From an uncultured Mycoplasmatota bacterium (lineage in GTDB: Bacteria; Bacillota_I; Bacilli_A; RF39; UBA660), in NCBI GenBank assembly GCA_900547995.1, contig URIY01000060.1, positions 1-6,059 of the forward strand: a stretch of 6,059 nt of DNA. Direction: 5' to 3'. Numbering within the stretch: the stretch's first letter is position 1; each line of letters begins with the position of its first letter. The notes under the pieces are model-generated. The model ran no database searches. It was not told the DNA's origin and was given only the letters and a program-made list of their open reading frames with translations. Shown one piece after another: positions 1 to 5,941 of the stretch. A program made the translations under genes and the position numbers.

Positions 1-11
1 ATTATATCACT
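1..11 (-). promoter_or_regulatory. Possible extended -10 promoter element of the insertion sequence
   Basis: The minus strand reads AGTGATATAAT, a consensus TATAAT preceded by TGA, directed out of the window toward the presumed transposase. No good -35 hexamer is found 16-18 bases upstream, so it would have to act as an extended -10 promoter. The same GTGATATAAT string forms the -10 region of typA. Confidence 0.3.
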
Positions 12-55
12 GAACCTATTTTTTTATTAGTGTCTACTCTAAAGGGTGCAGTTCA
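1..55. mobile_element. Terminal inverted repeat of an IS3-family (IS150-group-like) insertion sequence, cut by the window edge
   Basis: On the minus strand, starting at position 55 and reading leftward, the sequence begins TGAACTGCACCC and continues with an AGTAGACAC block. From memory this matches the IS150-group terminal repeat, which begins TGTACTGCACCC and has a GGAC/AGAC block about 20 bases in. The tip reads TTCA on the plus strand, giving the TG...CA ends usual for IS3 elements. The element would therefore lie at and to the left of position 55, with host DNA starting at 56 (GCAT, a possible target duplication). No transposase is visible in these 55 bases. An extended -10 box pointing leftward at 1-6 suggests this is the left (promoter) end, with transposase on the minus strand; that orientation is inference. 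Confidence 0.6.
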
Positions 56-87
56 GCATTTAGCCATTTTTTTACCATTGTAATAGC

Positions 88-119
88 AAAAAACAGATAA
101 AATTTCACTTTTATCTGTT
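88..119 (-). terminator. Rho-independent terminator of the zinc-ribbon gene
   Basis: A perfect 11-bp inverted repeat (AACAGATAAAA at 92-102, TTTTATCTGTT at 109-119) encloses a 6-base loop. Read on the minus strand, the stem runs into six T residues (93-88). On the plus strand the T tract is poor, so it works for leftward transcription. It lies about 57 bases past the zinc-ribbon stop codon and only 33 bases before the insertion-sequence end, so the insertion sits just outside this transcription unit. Confidence 0.75.
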
Positions 120-175
120 ATAAAATTATTAATATAAATTAGGATAAAACAAATCCATTTTAATTCAATTAATAA

Positions 176-334
176 TTATTTGTTTTTAGCAGCTTTTTTA
201 GCATCTCTACAAGCTTTACATCTTTTTGGTTCATTAGTAAAACCTTTTTCAGCATAAAATTCTTGATCTCTTACTGTAAATAAGAATTCAGCACCACAAT
301 CAACACAAGTAATTTTCTTATCTTTCTTGTCCAT
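176..334 (-). CDS. Small zinc-ribbon protein (zf_Tbcl-like), 52 aa
   Basis: This 52-residue basic protein is built around one predicted zinc ribbon: CVDC at residues 10-13 and CKAC at 39-42, a C-X2-C-X25-C-X2-C pattern. Between them lies the block QEFYAEKGFTNEPKRC, characteristic of the 'probable zinc-ribbon' family (Pfam zf_Tbcl) common in Firmicutes. The tail (residues 43-52) is rich in Lys and Ala. It is too short for an enzyme; nucleic-acid, ribosome or protein binding is plausible, but no function is established for the family as far as I know. The ATG is preceded by AAAGGAGGTA on the minus strand, with eight bases between GGAGG and the start. It appears to be a single-gene unit, with a promoter at 426-454 and a terminator at 88-119, divergent from ddl. 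The family call is firm; the role is unknown. Confidence 0.9.
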   Translation of the reverse strand: MDKKDKKITCVDCGAEFLFTVRDQEFYAEKGFTNEPKRCKACRDAKKAAKNK

Positions 335-425
335 TTAACTTACCTCCTTTTTTAATTTGATTTAATACTTATTTTAGCTTTCAAAGAAAAAAGGAAAGTA
401 ACAAAATAATTTTTAAACCAATTTA

Positions 426-454
426 ACTATATCACAACAGTAAATTTTATGCAA
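426..454 (-). promoter_or_regulatory. Predicted sigma-A promoter of the zinc-ribbon gene
   Basis: On the minus strand, TTGCAT (449-454) and TATAGT (426-431) are separated by exactly 17 bases. TGTGA directly precedes the -10 hexamer, matching the TRTGN extended -10 motif of Gram-positive promoters. The predicted start of transcription near 419 gives a leader of about 85 bases in which I see no clear riboswitch fold. Confidence 0.5.
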
Positions 455-494
455 CTATATTTCAAAATATTTATTAATATGCATATCATTAAAT

Positions 495-499
495 GGAGG
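495..499 (+). promoter_or_regulatory. Ribosome binding site that fixes the ddl start
   Basis: GGAGG lies six bases before the ATG at 506. Another ATG at 501 is in a different frame and stops at once (ATG TTA TGA). The in-frame ATGs at 449 and 479 lack a ribosome site and would add 19 or 9 residues before the conserved Ddl N-terminus. No convincing promoter is visible between 335 and 494 on the plus strand; TTTAAC (422-427) with TTTTAT (445-450) is a weak candidate. Confidence 0.85.
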
Positions 500-505
500 T
501 ATGTT

Positions 506-1471
506 ATGAAAAAAGTATTATTATTATATGGTGGTAATTCTAGTGAACATGATGTATCTATCATGTCAGCAAGTTCAATAATTAATAATATTGATACTAA
601 TAGTTTTGATATAACATCAGTTTTAATTTCTAAAGAAAATGAATGGTTTTTAAGCAGTAAAAATAATTTAAAAAAGAAAATAAAGAGAATAGACAATATT
701 ATTGATTATGTAAAACAATTTGATATCGTTTTTCCTATAACACATGGTAATAATGGTGAAGATGGTAAACTGCAAGGAATGCTTGATTTATTTAATATAA
801 AATATGTTGGCTCATCTTGTTTAGCAAGTGCATGTGGAATGGATAAAGAAATATCTAAGATATTATTTAGTAGTATAAATATTAAACAAGTTCCCTATAT
901 AACAATTAATAAAAACTATAACCTAGATGATATCAAAAAGGAAATTGCTTATCCAGTAATTATAAAGCCCGCAAATGGAGGATCATCCATTGGTATTTCA
1001 AAAGCAAATAATGACAAAGAATTATTAAAGGCAATTAAAGAGGCACTTAAATATGATTCCAAAGTCATCATAGAAAAATTTATTAAAACAAGGGAATTAG
1101 AAGTTGCTGTTATGGAAGATAAAGATCAATTAATTATATCAAATATTGGAGAAATTATATCATGCAACAGCTTTTATGATTTTAAAGCCAAATATAAGAA
1201 AAAATCAGAATTAATTATTCCTGCCGATATAGATACCAACATCATTAATCAAATAAAAGAAACAGCTAAAAAGATTTTTTATAGGTTTAACCTTAAAGAT
1301 TATTCAAGGATAGATTTCTTTCTTGAAGATAATAACTTATATATAAATGAAATAAATACTATACCCGGTTTTACAGAAATTAGTATGTTTCCTAAACTTA
1401 TTATGAATATGGGATATAAGTATAGTGATATAATTAGTATTTTATTAAATAATAATATAGAAAAAAAATGA
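506..1471 (+). CDS. ddl: D-alanine--D-alanine ligase
   Basis: Cytoplasmic ATP-grasp enzyme that joins two D-alanines using ATP, giving the dipeptide added to the peptidoglycan precursor by MurF. The 321 residues fit the family (about 300-360). The N-terminal domain (1-110) has GGNSSEHDVS at 9-18, with Glu14 equivalent to E. coli DdlB Glu15, and HGNNGEDGKLQG at 80-91. The ATP-grasp domain (about 113-315) starts at MDK and has IKPANGGSSIG (153-163; Ser160 equals DdlB Ser150). It also has the omega loop FYDFKAKY (223-230; Tyr230 equals DdlB Tyr216), catalytic Arg268, and metal ligands Asp270, Glu282 and Asn284 in RID and NEINTIPGFT. Retention of the loop Tyr predicts D-Ala-D-Ala rather than D-Ala-D-Lac specificity. 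DdlB equivalences are from memory. The start at 506 follows GGAGG. The gene stands alone, convergent with typA; no murF or van genes are present. Confidence 0.95.
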   Translation: MKKVLLLYGGNSSEHDVSIMSASSIINNIDTNSFDITSVLISKENEWFLSSKNNLKKKIKRIDNIIDYVKQFDIVFPITHGNNGEDGKLQGMLDLFNIKYVGSSCLASACGMDKEISKILFSSINIKQVPYITINKNYNLDDIKKEIAYPVIIKPANGGSSIGISKANNDKELLKAIKEALKYDSKVIIEKFIKTRELEVAVMEDKDQLIISNIGEIISCNSFYDFKAKYKKKSELIIPADIDTNIINQIKETAKKIFYRFNLKDYSRIDFFLEDNNLYINEINTIPGFTEISMFPKLIMNMGYKYSDIISILLNNNIEKK

Positions 1472-1489
1472 CTTTAAAGCCATTTTTTT
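1462..1489. terminator. Shared bidirectional terminator between ddl and typA
   Basis: Nine-base arms at 1462-1470 (AAAAAAATG) and 1481-1489 (CATTTTTTT) flank CTTTAAAG. The next inward pair (1471/1480) is an A-C mismatch in the plus-strand RNA but a G-U wobble in the minus-strand RNA, so the fold is somewhat better for typA. Both directions end in a long T tract. The hairpin overlaps the ddl stop codon (1469-1471) and the first two bases of the typA stop (1488-1490); only 16 bases separate the two coding regions. Confidence 0.75.
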
Positions 1490-3299
1490 ATTTTCTACCA
1501 TCAAATTTTTTTCTTTGTTCTGTATTTAAAATCTTTTTTCTAAGTCTAATATTATTTGGAGTAACCTCTACATATTCATCAGAATTTATATAATCAAGGG
1601 CATATTCAAGTGTAATAGGTCTTGGTCTTTTTAATACAACAGTATGATCAGATCCAGCAGCACGAACATTCGTTAAATTCTTGCCCTTAACTGCATTAAC
1701 GGCTAAATCATTTTCACGATTACATTCACCAACAATCATACCCTCGTATACTTCAACACCAGGTTCTACAAACATAACACCTCTATCTTCTAATGCACCA
1801 AGAGCATATGCTGTTGTTTTTCCATTTTCCATAGAAACAAGGACGCCAAGTTTTCTTTCTCCAATATCAGAATTTTCATATTTGCGATATTCTTTAAAAC
1901 TATGGCTCATAATACCATAACCTTTTGTTAAAGTCATAAAGTTAGTTGCAAATCCGATCAATCCTCTAGATGCAATAGTATAAATTAAACGAACTTGATT
2001 GCCAAAATTACTCATGCTTTCCATAACAGCATTACGCATTCCAAGTTGTTCAATAATTGTTCCAACGCATTCTTCCGGAACCTCTAATTGTAACTCTTCG
2101 TATGGTTCCATTGTTACGCCATCTATTTCTTTTAAAATTACTTTTGGCTTAGATACTTGAAGTTCAAATCCTTCACGACGCATATTTTCAATTAAAATAC
2201 CTAAGTGTAATTCTCCACGACCAGACACAATCCATGATTCACCTTCACCTGGTTCAACTTTTAAACTTACATCTTTTTCTGTTTCTTTGAATAATCTTTC
2301 TTCTATCTTACGTGCAGTTAAAAATTTACCATCTTTTCCACAGAATGGACTAGAGTTAACACCAAATGTCATTTGTAATGTTGGTTCGTCTATCTTAATA
2401 ATTGATAGTGGATCTTCTTTTCCTATTTCACAAATGGTTTCACCAACTGATATATCAGGAAGTCCTGCAATTGCAACGATATCACCAGCATTTGCTTCTG
2501 TAACTTCAATACGTTTAATACCTAAGAAACCAAACATTTTTTGAATTCTAAATTGTTTATAACTACCATCTAATCTAACACAAGTAACCATTTCGTTTAC
2601 TTTCATAGTTCCACGTTTAACACGACCAATACCAATTCTTCCAACAAAATCATTATAATCGAGTAAAGCTGGTTGGAATTGTAAGCCACCTTCGTGCTCT
2701 ACTTCTGGAGCTGGTACGTGACTAATTACTAAATCAAGAATTGGATCCATTGTTTCTTTTTGGGTTGCTGGATCTGGGTCTAAACTAGATGTTCCAGCAA
2801 GACCAGATGCATATACAACAGGGAAATCTAATTGATCGGCATCTGCTCCTAATTCAATGAATAATTCTAAAACTTCATCTACAACTTCTTTTGGTCTAGC
2901 TGTTGGTTTATCTATTTTATTAACTACTAAAATAGGTACAACACCTGCTTCAAGTGCCTTCTTTAAAACAAATCTCGTTTGAGGCATAGTTCCTTCATAT
3001 GCATCAACTATAAGAAGTACACCATCAACCATATTCATAATTCTTTCAACTTCGCCGCCAAAATCAGCGTGTCCTGGAGTATCAAGAATATTAATACGAT
3101 AACCTTTATAATCAATTGCTGTTGTTTTAGAAAGAATAGTAATACCTCTTTCCCTTTCAATAGCATTCGAATCCATTACACATTCAACAACCTCTTCATT
3201 ATCTCTAAAAGTACCTGACATTTTTAATAATTTATCAACCATTGTTGTTTTACCATGGTCAACGTGTGCTATAATTGCGATATTTCTTATATTTTTCAT
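1488..3299 (-). CDS. typA: Ribosome-associated translational GTPase TypA/BipA
   Basis: Translation-factor GTPase related to EF-G and LepA. In characterised bacteria it binds the 70S ribosome and supports 50S subunit assembly, notably at low temperature and under stress. The 603 residues match the usual length (about 605-615). GTPase motifs: G1 AHVDHGKTT (11-19), G2 RGITI (51-55), G3 DTPGH (73-77), G4 NKID (127-130) and G5 SGL (166-168 region). An EF-Tu-like beta barrel follows (about 205-295), then EF-G-like domains III (about 305-385) and V (about 398-480). The TypA-specific C-terminal domain (about 485-603) carries NLTNVRAAGSD (541-551). No domain is missing. The ATG at 3299 is chosen because MKNIRNIAIIAHVDHGKTT is the family N-terminus. 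Its ribosome site AGGAAG lies about nine bases upstream and is weaker than its neighbours' sites. It is monocistronic, with its own promoter and a shared terminator. Confidence 0.97.
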   Translation of the reverse strand: MKNIRNIAIIAHVDHGKTTMVDKLLKMSGTFRDNEEVVECVMDSNAIERERGITILSKTTAIDYKGYRINILDTPGHADFGGEVERIMNMVDGVLLIVDAYEGTMPQTRFVLKKALEAGVVPILVVNKIDKPTARPKEVVDEVLELFIELGADADQLDFPVVYASGLAGTSSLDPDPATQKETMDPILDLVISHVPAPEVEHEGGLQFQPALLDYNDFVGRIGIGRVKRGTMKVNEMVTCVRLDGSYKQFRIQKMFGFLGIKRIEVTEANAGDIVAIAGLPDISVGETICEIGKEDPLSIIKIDEPTLQMTFGVNSSPFCGKDGKFLTARKIEERLFKETEKDVSLKVEPGEGESWIVSGRGELHLGILIENMRREGFELQVSKPKVILKEIDGVTMEPYEELQLEVPEECVGTIIEQLGMRNAVMESMSNFGNQVRLIYTIASRGLIGFATNFMTLTKGYGIMSHSFKEYRKYENSDIGERKLGVLVSMENGKTTAYALGALEDRGVMFVEPGVEVYEGMIVGECNRENDLAVNAVKGKNLTNVRAAGSDHTVVLKRPRPITLEYALDYINSDEYVEVTPNNIRLRKKILNTEQRKKFDGRK

Positions 3300-3324
3300 A
3301 ACAATACACTTCCTCTTTTTTGAC

Positions 3325-3341
3325 TGTGATATTATATCACA
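3325..3341. promoter_or_regulatory. Perfect 17-bp palindrome over the typA -10 box, a candidate operator
   Basis: TGTGATAT and ATATCACA form perfect 8-base arms around one central base (3333). The palindrome spans the -10 hexamer and reaches the predicted transcription start, a position typical of repressor operators. Part of it can be explained otherwise: on the minus strand TGTGATATAAT is simply an extended -10 element. The mirrored half on the other side of the -10 box is not needed by the promoter. No regulator gene is in the window to pair with it. Confidence 0.4.
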
Positions 3342-3360
3342 TCTTTTTATTGTATGTAAA
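3331..3360 (-). promoter_or_regulatory. Predicted sigma-A promoter of typA
   Basis: On the minus strand, TTTACA (3355-3360, five of six consensus bases) is followed after 18 bases by a perfect TATAAT (3331-3336). The preceding TGTGA gives the Gram-positive TRTGN extended -10 motif. Transcription should start near 3324, leaving a leader of about 25 bases. Confidence 0.75.
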
Positions 3361-3390
3361 TAAATTTTTAAAATTTTGTTCAATATTACA

Positions 3391-3435
3391 CAAAAGAAGG
3401 TAAAGCCACTTTTCTCATAAGTTTTATGCCTTACC
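3391..3435 (-). terminator. Terminator-like hairpin after the cysteine-rich protein gene
   Basis: In minus-strand RNA, GGTAAGGC (3435-3428) pairs with GCTTTACC (3406-3399) through eight pairs, one of them G-U. A second short stem, ACTT with AAGT, can form inside the loop. It is followed by TTCTTTTG (3398-3391), an imperfect T tract. The 5' arm lies inside the last codons of the gene. It would insulate the downstream typA promoter, but the long loop and broken T tract make it a moderate call. Confidence 0.5.
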
Positions 3436-3714
3436 CAATAATTTTAAAACCAATAAAAGAATTAACAAAGCAACTAATATAATAACATAGTGCCCAACAC
3501 TCTTATCATCATCATAAAAACTTTTGCCTTCTTCATATATTTTATCACAATCAATTGCCTTTCTCGTATATGATTTTTCAAAAGCCTTACAATTATCACT
3601 ATCACCATACACATAACATTTTGTCTTTGAGCAAAAATACTTCGCTCCACCTACTTTACCTTTATACTTTTTCTTTTCAACTAAGTATTTGCAACTACTA
3701 CATGCCACAATCAT
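3424..3714 (-). CDS. Cysteine-rich (predicted zinc-binding) protein with C-terminal membrane anchor
   Basis: I do not recognise a named family. The 96-residue product has two parts. The head carries six cysteines: CSSC at 5-8, then Cys28, Cys33, Cys42 and Cys56. The layout C-X2-C-X19-C-X4-C-X8-C followed by a Phe resembles small metal-binding domains seen in many Firmicute hypothetical proteins. The tail has one hydrophobic helix (about 76-94, rich in Ile, Val and Leu) ending LGKA, so the protein is probably tail-anchored with the head in the cytoplasm. There is no signal peptide. The ATG at 3714 was chosen; a GTG at 3717 would add one residue. Any later start would lose the CSSC pair. No GGAGG lies upstream, only AGGTG touching the start, and the predicted transcript begins about five bases before the ATG. 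It is divergent from the DUF308 gene and upstream of typA. Confidence 0.8.
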   Translation of the reverse strand: MIVACSSCKYLVEKKKYKGKVGGAKYFCSKTKCYVYGDSDNCKAFEKSYTRKAIDCDKIYEEGKSFYDDDKSVGHYVIILVALLILLLVLKLLGKA

Positions 3715-3725
3715 CACCTAATGGT

Positions 3726-3754
3726 ATTATAGCACAAACAATATTGAAATACAA
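3726..3754 (-). promoter_or_regulatory. Predicted promoter of the cysteine-rich protein gene
   Basis: On the minus strand, a perfect TATAAT (3726-3731) is preceded by TGTGC, the TRTGN extended -10 motif. TTGTAT (3749-3754) lies 17 bases further upstream as a weak -35. The predicted start of transcription is the A at about 3719, nearly at the start codon. The -35 hexamer shares base 3749 with that of the divergent plus-strand promoter. Confidence 0.6.
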
Positions 3755-3772
3755 AATATAAAATGGTATAAT
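3744..3772 (+). promoter_or_regulatory. Predicted sigma-A promoter of the DUF308 membrane protein gene
   Basis: TTGAAA (3744-3749) and a perfect TATAAT (3767-3772) are separated by 17 bases, with TGG directly before the -10 hexamer (extended -10). Transcription should start near 3779, immediately upstream of GGAGG at 3786-3790 and the ATG at 3797. Confidence 0.8.
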
Positions 3773-3796
3773 AAATTATATTAATGGAGGTCTTAT

Positions 3797-4339
3797 ATGA
3801 ATAACATAAAGAAAGATTCTATGTCACTAGTTGCATCTATCCTACTGCTTATACTTGGAGTTATACTTATATCTAATCCTGGTGGTGTTGTCAAATTTAT
3901 TACATACATTTTAGGTGGTATTATTATCATAATTGGGATTGCCAAAATTATAAGTTATCTTAAAATTAAGAAAAATATGAATATCCAAAATACAAATGAT
4001 TTTATTATTGGTATTATATCAATAATTATTGGAATTGTTATTATATTTTGTTCATCTGCCATTGAATTTGTAATTAGACTAAGTATGGGAGGATGGATAT
4101 TATATAGCGGTATAACTAAATTAATTATTTCATTAAAATTAAAAGAAATTAATGTTAATAATTGGTACTTAGTTCTAGTATCATCAATTATTATGATTGC
4201 ATGTGGATTATACATTATTATTAAATCAAATTTAGTATTAAGTGGAATTGGTATCGTCTTAGTAATATATGCGATTATAGATATAGTACAATTTATTATG
4301 ATTCCAAAAAGTAAAAATCCAGATATTATTATCAAATAA
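3797..4339 (+). CDS. DUF308/HdeD-like membrane protein with six predicted helices
   Basis: The 180 residues are almost entirely hydrophobic, with six predicted transmembrane helices at about 10-26, 32-54, 68-86, 88-113, 122-143 and 146-168. They form three hairpin pairs, a layout matching the DUF308 (HdeD) family of about 180-200-residue bacterial membrane proteins. The short loops carry recurring small-residue patterns such as LGVILISNPGG, LGGIIIIIGIAKI and SMGGWILYSGITKLI, which look like repeats of the DUF308 unit. E. coli HdeD is linked to acid resistance, but the molecular activity of the family is unknown and that role should not be carried over here. The start has GGAGG six bases upstream and a near-consensus promoter. 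It is divergent from the cysteine-rich anchored protein with overlapping promoters, and convergent with the 521-residue gene. The family call rests on topology and motif feel, not on a search. Confidence 0.75.
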   Translation: MNNIKKDSMSLVASILLLILGVILISNPGGVVKFITYILGGIIIIIGIAKIISYLKIKKNMNIQNTNDFIIGIISIIIGIVIIFCSSAIEFVIRLSMGGWILYSGITKLIISLKLKEINVNNWYLVLVSSIIMIACGLYIIIKSNLVLSGIGIVLVIYAIIDIVQFIMIPKSKNPDIIIK

Positions 4340-4342
4340 TAC

Positions 4343-4380
4343 AAAAACTTATAAAGTTTATAGCTCTATAAGTTTTTTTT
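4343..4380. terminator. Shared bidirectional terminator between the DUF308 gene and the 521-residue protein gene
   Basis: A perfect 11-bp inverted repeat (AAAAACTTATA at 4343-4353 and TATAAGTTTTT at 4367-4377) has a 13-base loop. The plus strand continues into eight T residues (4373-4380), a strong terminator for the DUF308 gene. On the minus strand the T tract is five bases (4347-4343), so it can also end the opposite gene, whose TAG stop (4366-4368) lies inside the hairpin. Confidence 0.85.
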
Positions 4381-5931
4381 ATGTTCTTCGTTTCTATCAC
4401 CAAATATTTGTTTATAATACTTAATTTGTTCTTTTAATTCTTTAATCTCTTGCTGACTATTTAAATACTGTTGTCTAAGTAATTCTAATTCTTTTTTCAT
4501 ACTTAAAAAAGTTTGAGTATCATCATTTTCAGTATATAAAGAACTTTCTTTATTGTTTATATTACTATTATCATAATTATCTTTATGACTATTTAGTTTA
4601 TTTAATATATCATCATCCATATAAACATCCAACGTTTTATATAGTTCTAAATTATCATTACATTCATATTTTATGATATCAAGTTCTGTAGTTAAAATAT
4701 ACCCATTTTTATCAATTCTAAACTTACTATAAATTCTATCAGAAGCATTTTTTATTGCATCACCATAATTAATAGATGAAAATGGAGTTAAAGATACTAA
4801 TCTAAATAATTTATTTACTTCATCATATTCATAACTAATTTGACTATTTGGATTATTTTTATTCAAATAACTAACAAACATTCTAACAGCCTGTTCATCA
4901 TCACATTTTTCTAAATCACAATTATATTTAGTTTTTATCTTTTCATAATCATCTTCTGTAAGCATTGATAAAGCTCGTTGTATATAACTATATTGTCCTC
5001 TCCTAAAAATGGTATTAGGTTCATTAACCATATCAAAAGGTGCAGATATTGATATTATATAACAATCATCTTTAAAACTATTTTTAGAAGAATCATACCA
5101 CCCACATTTTTCACCATATATTATTAAATTGGGATTAACCTCTTTTAATTCTATAATCACTTTTTCATATTTTTCTTCATCTGCAAATTTAGCTTTATAA
5201 TGATAAATGTTTTTATTTAAATAATCATCATTATTATATTTAAATAAATTTGATGTATCTTTATTATCAACATTTTCTTTTCTTTTTCCACTTATTGCTA
5301 CATTAACCACATATTCTTCATAATGTTTTATCTTATAATAATTAATTACAGCCGGTAAATCTTTTAGATTTTGAATATTAAGTTCGTCATTAAAGAACTG
5401 TGTACTAAAATCATTAATCATATCTTCATTGGTGCATATACCTCTAATAATTTTGCCATTTTTCATAAAAAGAGGTGATACAAGCACGTGATTATTAGAA
5501 ATATCATAATAGCATATAAATTCTGCATTATACTCACTAGAAAATCCTTTATATAAAACTATTACATCATGATAGGTACCATCTGAATATTCAAAACATG
5601 TATAAACACCTTTAACTATTCCTTTACTAGGAATATTTACTTCGTAAGATTTTTCCCTTTTATGTACTACATCATCAACGATGTTATATGGTAATGTCTT
5701 TTCTTTTAAACAGGTTATTTTTGAATAAACAGGTTCATTATTCTCTAATTTTCTTAATTTTTCATCATAATCCTGCAAAAGTCTAATACACTTATCTTTA
5801 TCCTCAACATCAATAGTATTATCGTTTATCATATTACCGTTTGCATCATATAAATTTTCTTTTATAATTTTAATACTTTCTAATAATTTTCTCTTCAATA
5901 TTTGTGATTTAGTTTCATTTATATATTCCAC
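4366..5931 (-). CDS. Protein of unknown function with C-terminal coiled coil, 521 aa
   Basis: I do not recognise this protein. It has no signal peptide or membrane helix, so it is predicted cytoplasmic. The first 65 residues look helical and highly charged. Residues about 95-215 and 240-440 look like folded alpha/beta regions with alternating hydrophobic strands (VIVLYKGF at 124-130, AEFICYYDI, KVIIELKEV, CYIISISAPFD at 290-300). Ten cysteines are scattered without a metal-site pattern. Residues about 445-472 are rich in Asn, Asp and Ser and probably disordered. Residues about 474-509 form a heptad-like coiled coil (FLSMKKELELLRQQYL and onward), suggesting oligomerisation or partner binding. 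The start is GTG, supported by GGAGG five bases upstream; an ATG at 5945 is out of frame. It is monocistronic with a consensus promoter. The Asn/Lys-rich composition resembles ddl, so nothing marks it as foreign. I assign no function. Confidence 0.85.
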   Translation of the reverse strand: MEYINETKSQILKRKLLESIKIIKENLYDANGNMINDNTIDVEDKDKCIRLLQDYDEKLRKLENNEPVYSKITCLKEKTLPYNIVDDVVHKREKSYEVNIPSKGIVKGVYTCFEYSDGTYHDVIVLYKGFSSEYNAEFICYYDISNNHVLVSPLFMKNGKIIRGICTNEDMINDFSTQFFNDELNIQNLKDLPAVINYYKIKHYEEYVVNVAISGKRKENVDNKDTSNLFKYNNDDYLNKNIYHYKAKFADEEKYEKVIIELKEVNPNLIIYGEKCGWYDSSKNSFKDDCYIISISAPFDMVNEPNTIFRRGQYSYIQRALSMLTEDDYEKIKTKYNCDLEKCDDEQAVRMFVSYLNKNNPNSQISYEYDEVNKLFRLVSLTPFSSINYGDAIKNASDRIYSKFRIDKNGYILTTELDIIKYECNDNLELYKTLDVYMDDDILNKLNSHKDNYDNSNINNKESSLYTENDDTQTFLSMKKELELLRQQYLNSQQEIKELKEQIKYYKQIFGDRNEEHKKNL

Positions 5932-5936
5932 TTGTT

Positions 5937-5941
5937 CCTCC
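5937..5941 (-). promoter_or_regulatory. Ribosome binding site that supports the GTG start
   Basis: On the minus strand GGAGG is followed by five bases (AACAA) and then GTG at 5931. No in-frame ATG is available upstream in the short leader, so this GTG is the best start even though it is not ATG. Confidence 0.8.

Noticed and set aside
1..58. Coding frame through the first bases (TEPIFLLVSTLKGAVQHLA) as the tail of a protein
   Set aside because: The same bases match an IS150-type terminal repeat, and no start or family motif supports a protein here.
449..505. Upstream in-frame extension of ddl from the ATG at 449
   Set aside because: The 19 extra residues are not part of the Ddl fold and have no ribosome site, while GGAGG sits correctly before 506.
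335..505. Riboswitch or T-box in the zinc-ribbon/ddl intergenic region
   Set aside because: No strong stems, T-box core or known aptamer pattern is visible; the stretch is plain AT-rich sequence apart from the minus-strand promoter.
427..696. Minus-strand 89-residue open frame across the start of ddl
   Set aside because: It is antisense to the well-supported ddl N-terminus, has no ribosome site, and its Leu/Ile/Phe-rich product is what AT-rich antisense gives.
1681..3218. Three plus-strand open frames (1681-1920, 2287-2544, 2979-3218) inside typA
   Set aside because: All are antisense shadows of conserved TypA domains, with no ribosome sites or recognisable products.
3300..3383. N-terminal extension of typA starting at 3383
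   Set aside because: It would place the promoter and palindrome inside the coding region, and TypA proteins begin close to the G1 motif.
3555..3761. Plus-strand 68-residue open frame opposite the cysteine-rich gene
   Set aside because: No ribosome site. It runs through the divergent promoters, and the opposite frame has a clear cysteine pattern and helix.
3955..4344. Minus-strand 129-residue hydrophobic open frame opposite the DUF308 gene
   Set aside because: It mirrors the Ile/Val-rich codons of the plus gene (ATT reads AAT, ATA reads TAT and so on). The plus gene has promoter, ribosome site and terminator; this frame has none.
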